From: Bacteroidota bacterium
GTDB taxonomy: Bacteria > Bacteroidota > Bacteroidia > Bacteroidales > WCHB1-69
Direction: 5' to 3'
Length of the DNA stretch: 47,155 nt
Assembly (NCBI GenBank): GCA_009786185.1
Contig: WQTS01000128.1
Coordinates: 1-47,155 of the forward strand
Shown: one piece after another, positions 33,190-40,767 of the stretch
Layout of the letters: the number at the start of each line of letters is the position of its first letter
How positions within the stretch are numbered: the stretch's first letter is position 1
The notes under the pieces: model-generated
What the model was told of the DNA's origin: nothing
Seen by the model: the letters and a program-made list of their open reading frames with translations, nothing else
The model's database searches: none
Translations under genes and position numbers: made by a program

Positions 33190-34548
33190 ATGAACAAAGT
33201 AAAACTAATTATAGCCCGCGAATACTTAACCCGAGTAAAGAAAAAATCGTTCATCATTATGACGATTTTAGCGCCTCTCCTTTTTGCAGGGCTCATGGTG
33301 GCTCCTGTTATTATTGCCAAAAAAACAATGGAATCGCAAAAACAGATGAGCGTTTTGGTTATTGATGAAAATGATTTTTTCATTAATAAGCTGGAAGATA
33401 ACGCTCAGTCAGTTTTTACCTACCGTTCCGGAGATGTGAACGAATTTAAAAAAGAGCTTACTACCGGTAAGTACGATGCTATTTTACACATCGTTAAAGG
33501 GAATACTTCATTGAGAGCCAATTTGTTTTACGAAAAAGATCCGCCCACGCGTTTTGCTGCCGGATTAGAAAGACAATTAGATAAACAATTGTTTGACAAA
33601 TTGTTGATGGATACTTTTAACATTCAACCTAAACAGTTTGAAATGTATAAGCAAGCCACGCAAGCTACCATAACAAGTATAAGAATTGATGAATCGGGGA
33701 ATGAAAAAGCGAGTAATGCTGATGTGAGCAAGATTGTGGGCATGGTTTTTGGCTTGATTATTTATTTCTTAATTTTCTTCAGCGCTCAGCAAGTACTCAG
33801 AGGCGTGTTAGAAGAAAAAACAAATCGTATTATCGAAGTTTTGATCTCATCCGTAAAGCCCGTGCAGTTAATGCTGGGAAAAATTATCGGAGTTGCCATG
33901 GTAGGGATTACGCAGCTTGTGTTATGGATTGTACTGACATTGATATTGATTGTAGGTGTGCAGTTTATTGCTCCCGATTTGTTTACCGGTAATCCGGAAA
34001 TGATGCAAATCGCCATGCAAACGCAAATGAACGTAGGGGTTGAAAATCTTCAACCCCTACAAACCATTGGTACTGAACAATCACTGGCACAAAATTCCGT
34101 ATTTGAACAGATTCAAAACTACTTTAACATTTCTTTTACTGCATTAATTCTTTGCTTCTTATTTTACTTTATATTAGGCTATCTTATTTATGCTTCGTTA
34201 TTTGCAGCGGTAGGTGCGGCAGTAGATTCGGAAACCGACTCGCAGCAATTTGTACTACCGGTTACCATTCCGTTACTGTTCGCCATCATCATGTTTGTAC
34301 CCATTACCGAAGACCCAAATGGCGCTCTGGCGCTCTGGCTGTCTATGATTCCGCTCACCTCTCCGGTGGTAATGCTCATGCGTTTGCCGGCAGGAGTACC
34401 TCTATACGAGCTACTTGCCTCAATGGCATTGTGCATTGTCTTCTTCTTTTTCTGTGTTTGGTTAGCCGCAAGAATCTATCGTATCGGTATACTTATGTAT
34501 GGTAAAAAAACGACTTGGAAAGATTTGGCAAAATGGATAAGATATTAG
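33190..34548 (+). CDS. ABC-2 type permease (NatB-like)
   Basis: 452 residues. One membrane segment near the N-terminus (SFIIMTILAPLLFAGLMVAPVII, about 20-42), an extracytoplasmic domain of about 130 residues, then five or more membrane segments (VGMVFGLIIYFLIFF; IGVAMVGITQLVLWIVLTLILIV; ALILCFLFYFILGYLIYASLF; FVLPVTIPLLFAIIMFVPI; LLASMALCIVFFFFCVWLA). The cytoplasmic EEKTNRIIEVLISSVKP coupling motif is typical of NatB-like permeases. The loop between membrane segments 3 and 4 contains an in-frame palindromic element (34033-34060) read as NVGVENLQPLQT. It should form a complex with the ATPase encoded just upstream. Confidence 0.88.
   Translation: MNKVKLIIAREYLTRVKKKSFIIMTILAPLLFAGLMVAPVIIAKKTMESQKQMSVLVIDENDFFINKLEDNAQSVFTYRSGDVNEFKKELTTGKYDAILHIVKGNTSLRANLFYEKDPPTRFAAGLERQLDKQLFDKLLMDTFNIQPKQFEMYKQATQATITSIRIDESGNEKASNADVSKIVGMVFGLIIYFLIFFSAQQVLRGVLEEKTNRIIEVLISSVKPVQLMLGKIIGVAMVGITQLVLWIVLTLILIVGVQFIAPDLFTGNPEMMQIAMQTQMNVGVENLQPLQTIGTEQSLAQNSVFEQIQNYFNISFTALILCFLFYFILGYLIYASLFAAVGAAVDSETDSQQFVLPVTIPLLFAIIMFVPITEDPNGALALWLSMIPLTSPVVMLMRLPAGVPLYELLASMALCIVFFFFCVWLAARIYRIGILMYGKKTTWKDLAKWIRY
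34033..34060. repeat. 28-nt palindromic element, copy 3 (inside ABC permease gene)
   Basis: GTAGGGGTTGAAAA followed by TCTTCAACCCCTAC: the outer 12 bp pair perfectly around a short AT-rich centre. It is read in frame as VGVENLQPL in an extracytoplasmic loop. It is the best-preserved of the three coding copies and shares GAAAATCTTC with the parC copy apart from the stem. Confidence 0.8.
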
Positions 34549-34574
34549 GTAAAAGGCAGAAAGCAGAAAAGATT

Positions 34575-34991
34575 ATGTCCGTTGTTTACTTCAGCTTGGG
34601 AAGTAATCTCGGTGATAGGGCACAGCATTTAAATGATGCAAAAAGTGTCATACGTCGAAATATTGGAGAAATTATTTCCGAATCTTCTATTCACGAAACG
34701 GAAGCAGTAGGCTTTGAAGGCAATTCTTTCTATAATCAGGTAATTAAAGTTGAAACGGCATTGTTGCCCGAAAGTTTGTTACAAGAAGTACAAGAAGTTG
34801 AGAAAAAAATGGGGCGTACACAAAAAACTATCATCAAAAATGGAGCGCCTGTTTATTTGAATCGGATTATTGACATTGATATTTTGTTATATGGTGATTT
34901 ACATATAAACACAGAACATTTAACGATTCCGCATCCAAGGATGCATGAACGCGATTTTGTGATAAAACCGTTGAATGAATTGTTTATGTAG
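34575..34991 (+). CDS. folK: 2-amino-4-hydroxy-6-hydroxymethyldihydropteridine diphosphokinase
   Basis: 138 residues from ATG 34575 (MSVVYFSLGSNLGDR). An upstream in-frame ATG at 34515 would add 20 residues that overlap the permease gene and derive from a simple AGAAAGCAGAAA repeat, so it is rejected. FolK transfers pyrophosphate from ATP to 6-hydroxymethyl-7,8-dihydropterin in folate synthesis. Diagnostic segments: SLGSNLGDR, ETEAVGF, FYNQVIKVET, RIIDIDILLYGD, and IPHPRMHERDFVIKPLNEL. Length is slightly below E. coli FolK. Its TAG stop lies inside a 42-nt palindrome. Confidence 0.95.
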   Translation: MSVVYFSLGSNLGDRAQHLNDAKSVIRRNIGEIISESSIHETEAVGFEGNSFYNQVIKVETALLPESLLQEVQEVEKKMGRTQKTIIKNGAPVYLNRIIDIDILLYGDLHINTEHLTIPHPRMHERDFVIKPLNELFM

Positions 34992-35022
34992 GGGTGTTGC
35001 GCGCAACGCCCCTACATAAACA
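34981..35022. repeat. 42-nt palindrome, element copy 4 (folK stop codon)
   Basis: The 28-nt core (34988-35015; GTAGGGG...CCCCTAC) is extended by TGTTTAT/ATAAACA to 42 nt, in which 20 of 21 base pairs match (one G-T). The folK stop TAG at 34989-34991 is part of it. It would form a strong RNA hairpin at the folK 3' end. No T-run follows directly, so intrinsic termination is uncertain. Confidence 0.85.
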
Positions 35023-35030
35023 AAATTTCC

Positions 35031-35038
35031 TATTTTTG
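35031..35038 (+). promoter_or_regulatory. -7 element of the C25 protease gene
   Basis: TATTTTTG matches TAnnTTTG exactly, 33 nt before the ATG at 35072. A good -33 TTTG is not visible at the usual distance. Confidence 0.5.
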
Positions 35039-35071
35039 TGGCTTTAAAATAAAGACAAAAAACAAACCAAT

Positions 35072-38000
35072 ATGAAAAGGTTGCCTTTTTTAATTTTGTT
35101 GTTTGTATGCCAAACATTATTCATTCCCAATCTCTTTGCTCAAGAGATGACGTATTCCTATTTACGTGATGGCAATGGAATGTCTATTGGTTTATCATTG
35201 AAATCTTACGAGGTTACTCCGTTGAGCTATAGAGGTGAAGTGATGCACGAAATTACTTTATCAGGTATTTTTATCCCAAATGAAGCAGGAATGCCTAATT
35301 TGCCGATAATTAGCAGACTTGTTGCAATTCCTAAAGGTGCAAAGGTCAGAGTTTCAATTAAAAGTATGAAAACTGAAAGGTTAGAAAATATCAACATTGC
35401 CCCGGCATTGAAAATACAAGCCATTCCGGAAGAGCCTGTTACCGATTATGTAAAAAATGCCAAAGCTTATACGACGAATGCATTTTATCCGCAAAATCCT
35501 GTGGAAATTTCTGAGGTTACAAGTTTAAGAGAAGTTAATGCTATTATGGTGGGTATTACGCCGTTTCAATTTAACCCCGTAACCAAAGAATTGATCGTTA
35601 TTAACAATATTGAACTTAAGCTTGAATACATTGGCGGTTCAAAAGAATACGGCAATCCCAAATATCGCTCACCATGGTTTGATCCGATACTTAAAAATGT
35701 TTTCCTGAATTACGACATGCTTCCCGAAATGGAATACGCAGGCAAAAACGCTAAAGATGGAGATGGTTGCGAGTATCTGATTGTAATTCCTAATAGAGAG
35801 GACTTTAGACCCTTTGCTGAGCAAATCAAAGAATTTAGAACCAAGCAAGGCATTTATACTAAAATCATGAACTTGAATGAAATGGGGGTTACTACCACAG
35901 ATCAGTTAAAATCCTATTTTCATAACGCTTACAATACTTGGGACATTCCGCCTGTTGCCGTATTGCTTATGGGTGACCACCATACGGATATGGCGATTGG
36001 AATACCAGCCGAAACTATTCCACATTCTTATAGTGGCAGCTGTATTACGGATAACCAGTACGCTGATGTAACAGGGAATAAACTACCGGACATGGTTTTT
36101 GGAAGAATGGCTGCCGAAAATGAAGCACAAATGGCAATTTTAGTGAGTAAGGTTTTGGAATATGAGACCCTACCGTGCATGGACCCGGCTTACTATCAAA
36201 AACCAATTACTGCATTAGGCTGGCAAACAGAACGTTGGTTTCAAATATGTTCTGAAGCTGTAGGAGGATATTGGCGTAAAAAAGGAAAAGCTCCTGTCAG
36301 AATAAATGATATTTACGAACCTCCTCAAAATACTTCTGTTTGGTCAACCAATCAAAACACAACTATGGTTACCCATTATTTTGGCCCGGGAGGCACCGGA
36401 TATATTCCTGCAAGTCCAACAGAATTAGGAGGCTGGTCAGGCGGCACGGTTGACCACATGGTTACTGCTGTAAATAACGGCGCTTTTGCTTTGCAACATC
36501 GCAACCATGGTTTTGAAGACGGATGGGGTGAGCCTGCTTTCAAATCATCTCATATCAGCCAACTTACCAATGTGGGAAAAATGACTTATTTATTCACTAT
36601 CAATTGTTTAACAGGGAAATTCAATCATACGCCTCCTTGCTTTGGTGAAGTATTTCATCGCCATACTTATCAAGGACAAAATGCCGGTTGTGTAGGTTTC
36701 TTAGGCCCCACAGAAGTTTCTTACTCTTTTGTAAATGACGTTTATGCTTGGGGAATGTACGACTTATATGACCCGGGGTTTTTACCTACTTTTGGGCCGC
36801 AAGGTCCTCACTCGCCGGCATATTCCGGCAATTGGATGCCCGCTTTTGGAAATGTTGCCGGAAAATATTTCTTATATCAAAGTAGCTGGCCAGTCAATTC
36901 CGATAATAAAGAGATTACTTATCAGATGTTTACCGCACATTCGGATGTATTTTTAAGGCTTTTCACGGAAGTGCCGCAATCATCCGATGTTAGTCATGCA
37001 GAAGTATCTTTAGCCGGTAATTCAAATTTCTTGATCTCAGCTAACGAAGGCACATTAATAGCGCTTACGGCAAAGATAGGCGGGAATCTTGAAATTCTCA
37101 ATGTGGCTACTGCTACAGGCGCAATGCAAGTAATGACGATTCCTTCCGACTTATCTCCGGCAACAGAAATTAATGTGGTGGTTACCGGACAAAACTTTCT
37201 AAGATATGAAGCTGTTGTTATGGTGGTGCCGGCAGAAGGTCCTTACGTAGTACCTATCGGTTATACAGTTGCGGATGCACCGTCATTAACCTATACATCG
37301 GTAAACAGCGAAATTGCTATTACATTGAAAAATATAGGAATTGAACCCAACGAACCGGCAACTGTAACCATTTCTTGCAATGATCCGCAATTGATTATTA
37401 TCAATGCAACTGCACCATGTGGAAGCATTAGCCCTGACGGCACAACAACTGCCAATTTTCGCGTTACCATTGCCAACAATATTCCCGATAATAAAATATT
37501 TCCTGTAACAGTAACCGTAATAGAGAACGGAAAAGCAAGAAGCTGGGAAAGCGGCATTTCATTGAAGGCTTTTGCTCCCAAGTTCTCATTGGAAAAAATT
37601 CTAGTTAACGGCGTTGAAAACGGTAACTTAGAACCGGATGCGACATCTATAATTACTGTTATTGTTGCTAACAAAGGCGGCGCCGCTGCTCATAACATAA
37701 CAGGCAATATAGAAATCGTTGACCAGTATGTTACTCTCGTTTGTGAGAATTTGAATCTTACTTCGTTACTCTTACCTGCCGGAGAAAGTATAAAATTCTC
37801 TTTTGCAATCGTTGCATCTTCAGAGCTACCTATTGAACATGTTATTGATTTAAATTTATCGCTTTCAGCACAATATGGCATTTCGTTTGCCACCCCATTC
37901 ACCGTTTCCAGCTCCAATGATTATTGTGTTCCGTGGTTCACCAACTGTAACAACGATAAATTTACCTCAGTTGTATTTTACAAAACATCCGATCCATCTA

Positions 38001-39157
38001 ATCTGCTTATCAACAATACTGATGAGGCATGTTCAAGTAGCGGATATCAAGACTATACTCATATTTCAGTTAATTTAGAACCCGGACAAAATTATACCAT
38101 TAAACTAAAAGTGGGCTTTAAAGACAATGTAGTAAGAGGATGGGTGGATTTTAACGGGAATAAAATTTTTGATAATGATGAGCTATTAATCAACATGTTT
38201 TGCGATTTAGCAGACGTAGAGTATTCGGATAATTTTACCATTCCTCAAGATCTTATTCCCGGAACATATCGCTTCAGACTTCGTACAAGCTACGATTCTG
38301 CACCAAATGCTTGTACGCAAAGCAGTAACTGGGGACAAACACACGATTATACCATTGTTATTTCCGAAATCTATCCACGCGTTCAAAATGTGAAAGCTGA
38401 ATTAGAAGACAACGATATTATCATTACATGGGAGGCTCCTGAGGAAGAAATACCCGTTGGTTACAACATTTATCGTAATGGTGATTGTTTAAACGAAACA
38501 CCGCTTACGAATACAAATTTTACGGAAGAAAACATTGGAGAAGGCGTATATGTTTATCATGTAACTGCTGTTTTTGTAGATAATAAAGAAGCCTTGCCGC
38601 AAATGTCGAATGTTATTTGCCACTTTAATCCGCCTGCACTCTGCGAAACACCCGTAAACTCGGAGGGAGCAGCTGATGAATGTATAGCCGTGATAACCTG
38701 GAGCGAACCGGAAACAGATGGAATATTATTGGGCTATAATATTTATCGCGACAAAGAAAAAATTGCTGAAACTTCACATATTATTCATGAATATCGTGAT
38801 GCAGTGCCTGAAAACGGAATATATGTTTATCAAGTAAGCGCTATTTATGGACATTGCGAAGAATCGGAATGGAGTGATGAAATTACTATTGAAATAGATT
38901 GTGTAGGAATTAATGAAGTACAAACCGATGCTTTCCAAATATTCCCGAATCCGGCAAACAACAGTGTTACCTTCAAAGGCAATGGATTGAATCGCATAGA
39001 GTTCTATGACTTGCAAGGACGCAAATTAGCCGAATACAATAATATTAAAGATGAGTTACAAGTTAGTGTAAGTAAATATGAAAGCGGTATTTATTTTGTG
39101 AAAATGTATACCGAAACCAATCAAATGGTTACCAAACGATTGATAATTACGAAATAA
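35072..39157 (+). CDS. Gingipain-family C25 cysteine protease with GEVED and fibronectin-like domains, T9SS-exported
   Basis: 1361 residues. Signal peptide (MKRLPFLILLFVCQTLF...LFAQ), then a C25 propeptide-like region (to about 220). The catalytic domain contains HRNHGFEDGWG with His479 and LFTINCLTGKFN with Cys512; their 33-residue separation equals that of His211 and Cys244 in gingipain RgpB. Next come an Ig-like C25 C-terminal domain, a CARDB-like segment, a GEVED domain (GWVDFNGNKIFDNDE, about 1020-1110) and two fibronectin-III-like repeats (GYNIYRNGDC; GYNIYRDKEK). The final 75 residues are a T9SS sorting domain (FPNPANNSVTF, YDLQGRKLAEY, YESGIYFVKM). Expected to be surface-anchored or released after propeptide removal. 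Cleavage specificity cannot be read. Flanked on both sides by palindromic elements of the same family. Confidence 0.92.
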   Translation: MKRLPFLILLFVCQTLFIPNLFAQEMTYSYLRDGNGMSIGLSLKSYEVTPLSYRGEVMHEITLSGIFIPNEAGMPNLPIISRLVAIPKGAKVRVSIKSMKTERLENINIAPALKIQAIPEEPVTDYVKNAKAYTTNAFYPQNPVEISEVTSLREVNAIMVGITPFQFNPVTKELIVINNIELKLEYIGGSKEYGNPKYRSPWFDPILKNVFLNYDMLPEMEYAGKNAKDGDGCEYLIVIPNREDFRPFAEQIKEFRTKQGIYTKIMNLNEMGVTTTDQLKSYFHNAYNTWDIPPVAVLLMGDHHTDMAIGIPAETIPHSYSGSCITDNQYADVTGNKLPDMVFGRMAAENEAQMAILVSKVLEYETLPCMDPAYYQKPITALGWQTERWFQICSEAVGGYWRKKGKAPVRINDIYEPPQNTSVWSTNQNTTMVTHYFGPGGTGYIPASPTELGGWSGGTVDHMVTAVNNGAFALQHRNHGFEDGWGEPAFKSSHISQLTNVGKMTYLFTINCLTGKFNHTPPCFGEVFHRHTYQGQNAGCVGFLGPTEVSYSFVNDVYAWGMYDLYDPGFLPTFGPQGPHSPAYSGNWMPAFGNVAGKYFLYQSSWPVNSDNKEITYQMFTAHSDVFLRLFTEVPQSSDVSHAEVSLAGNSNFLISANEGTLIALTAKIGGNLEILNVATATGAMQVMTIPSDLSPATEINVVVTGQNFLRYEAVVMVVPAEGPYVVPIGYTVADAPSLTYTSVNSEIAITLKNIGIEPNEPATVTISCNDPQLIIINATAPCGSISPDGTTTANFRVTIANNIPDNKIFPVTVTVIENGKARSWESGISLKAFAPKFSLEKILVNGVENGNLEPDATSIITVIVANKGGAAAHNITGNIEIVDQYVTLVCENLNLTSLLLPAGESIKFSFAIVASSELPIEHVIDLNLSLSAQYGISFATPFTVSSSNDYCVPWFTNCNNDKFTSVVFYKTSDPSNLLINNTDEACSSSGYQDYTHISVNLEPGQNYTIKLKVGFKDNVVRGWVDFNGNKIFDNDELLINMFCDLADVEYSDNFTIPQDLIPGTYRFRLRTSYDSAPNACTQSSNWGQTHDYTIVISEIYPRVQNVKAELEDNDIIITWEAPEEEIPVGYNIYRNGDCLNETPLTNTNFTEENIGEGVYVYHVTAVFVDNKEALPQMSNVICHFNPPALCETPVNSEGAADECIAVITWSEPETDGILLGYNIYRDKEKIAETSHIIHEYRDAVPENGIYVYQVSAIYGHCEESEWSDEITIEIDCVGINEVQTDAFQIFPNPANNSVTFKGNGLNRIEFYDLQGRKLAEYNNIKDELQVSVSKYESGIYFVKMYTETNQMVTKRLIITK

Positions 39158-39159
39158 TT

Positions 39160-39187
39160 GTAGTGGCGTTGCGTGCAACGCCACTAC
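39160..39187. repeat. 28-nt palindromic element, copy 5 (after the C25 protease)
   Basis: GTAGTGGCGTTGCG followed by TGCAACGCCACTAC: 13 of 14 positions pair. The core GTTGCGYGCAAC matches the copy at the folK stop. It starts 3 nt after the protease TAA and 12 nt before the glnA -7 element. It may act as a 3' hairpin. Confidence 0.8.
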
Positions 39188-39198
39188 GTAAAAAAACA

Positions 39199-39206
39199 TA
39201 TTTTTG
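39199..39206 (+). promoter_or_regulatory. -7 element of glnA
   Basis: TATTTTTG matches TAnnTTTG exactly and lies 43 nt before the glnA ATG. The -33 region falls in the palindrome at 39160-39187. Confidence 0.5.
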
Positions 39207-39249
39207 TCGTTCCTTAATGTAAAAATATAAAACCAAAACCAAAATTAAT

Positions 39250-40758
39250 ATGAAAGAACAAATTGCTCTAAACCAGAACCCATTGGTTCAATTTTTGAAA
39301 AAAATGCCACATGAATTTACTAAGGCTGACATTATTAAATTCATAGAAGAAAAAAATATTCAAATGATTGCTTTCCGCTATGTGGCACAAGACGGTCGTT
39401 TGAAAACGTTAAATTTCGTTGTAACCAATAGAGAATACTTGGAGCAAGTATTGTCTTCCGGAGAACGTTTGGATGGTTCCAACATTTTCCCCGCATTCAT
39501 TCACGCAGGCTCCAGCGATTTATACGTAGTGCCGCGCTTTAGCACCGCGTTCGTAGATCCTTTCAGCGAAATCCCAACAGTATGTTTCCTCTGTTCTTAT
39601 TTTAATAAAGATGGGCAACCAATGGAAAATGCGCCGGAAAATATTCTTCGCAAAGCGTTAAAATCGTTCGAGAAAACTACCGGAATGGTGTTCCATGCTA
39701 TGGGAGAGCTTGAGTATTACGTAATTGGAGATGAAGAAGATCTTTACCTTACGGAAAATCAACGGGGTTACCACGAATCAACTCCGTATGCTAAATTTGA
39801 AAGTTTCCGTACAGAATGTATGCTGTTGATTGCTCAAATAGGCGGACTTACTAAGTATGGACACTCCGAAGTAGGCAATTTTACTTTAAACGGCAAAATT
39901 TACGAACAAAACGAAATTGAGTTTTTAGTAACCGACGCATTGGATGCCGCTGACCAATTGGTACTTGCAAAATGGGTAATTCGCAACTTAGCGTATCAGT
40001 ATGGCTTAAATGTAACGTTTGCTCCAAAAATTACAGAAGGCAAAGCGGGCAGCGGATTGCACTTCCATACTCAAATCTTGGGCAAAACCGGCATAAACAA
40101 GATGGTAGACAAAGGCAAATTGAACTCTATTGCTAAAACTGCCATTGCGGGTTACATGACTTGCGCTTCTTCGCTCACTGCTTTCGGCAATACGAATCCT
40201 ACTTCTTATTTCCGTTTGGTGCCGCACCAAGAAGCGCCTACTACGATTTGTTGGGGCGACAGAAACCGCTCGGTATTAGTGCGTGTTCCGCTCGGATGGA
40301 TGCACAAAAATGACATGATTGCAGACATTAATCCGTTAGAAAAGCCGCACCGCGAAAACCTAACTCAAAAACAAACCGTTGAGTTTCGTTGTCCGGATGG
40401 TTCTGCCGATATTTACTTGCTCTTAGCAGGTTTGGTAGTGGCTGCACGTCATGGCTTTGAAATGGAAAACGCGCTTAAGTTTGCCGAAAAAACTTATGTT
40501 AACGTAAATATTCATAAACCGGAAGAAAAAGAGCGCATGAAAAGCTTGGAGCAACTGCCGGCTTCTTGCTGGGATTCTGCCGATGAGCTTTCGAAACATA
40601 GAGCTATCTATGAAAATCACGGAGTTTTCCCCGCAGAGATGATTGACGATATTATTAAACAGTTGAAATCGTTTAACGACAAAAATATTAGAAAAGAGAT
40701 TGAAAAGGATCCTAAAAAAATGTTGGAATTGGTGCACAAATATTTCCATTGCGGATAA
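39250..40758 (+). CDS. glnA: Glutamine synthetase (GSI-like)
   Basis: 502 residues. Makes glutamine from glutamate, ammonia and ATP. Family signatures: ELEYYVIGDE (metal-binding Glu pair), KITEGKAGSGLHFHTQ (the ATP-binding and metal His region), NPTSYFRLVPHQEAPTTICWGDRNRSVLVRVP, and EFRCPDGSADIYLLLAG. The adenylylation loop of enterobacterial GlnA is not recognised. It is followed 9 nt later by an [FeFe]-hydrogenase-like gene, suggesting co-transcription. It has its own -7 element. A glutamine-synthetase-like ligase of another specificity cannot be excluded, but the active-site motifs look complete. Confidence 0.9.
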   Translation: MKEQIALNQNPLVQFLKKMPHEFTKADIIKFIEEKNIQMIAFRYVAQDGRLKTLNFVVTNREYLEQVLSSGERLDGSNIFPAFIHAGSSDLYVVPRFSTAFVDPFSEIPTVCFLCSYFNKDGQPMENAPENILRKALKSFEKTTGMVFHAMGELEYYVIGDEEDLYLTENQRGYHESTPYAKFESFRTECMLLIAQIGGLTKYGHSEVGNFTLNGKIYEQNEIEFLVTDALDAADQLVLAKWVIRNLAYQYGLNVTFAPKITEGKAGSGLHFHTQILGKTGINKMVDKGKLNSIAKTAIAGYMTCASSLTAFGNTNPTSYFRLVPHQEAPTTICWGDRNRSVLVRVPLGWMHKNDMIADINPLEKPHRENLTQKQTVEFRCPDGSADIYLLLAGLVVAARHGFEMENALKFAEKTYVNVNIHKPEEKERMKSLEQLPASCWDSADELSKHRAIYENHGVFPAEMIDDIIKQLKSFNDKNIRKEIEKDPKKMLELVHKYFHCG

Positions 40759-40767
40759 AATACTCTT

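Noticed and set aside
34515..34574. Upstream ATG for folK overlapping the permease gene
   Set aside because: The extra 20 residues come from a simple repeat and precede the conserved FolK N-terminus.
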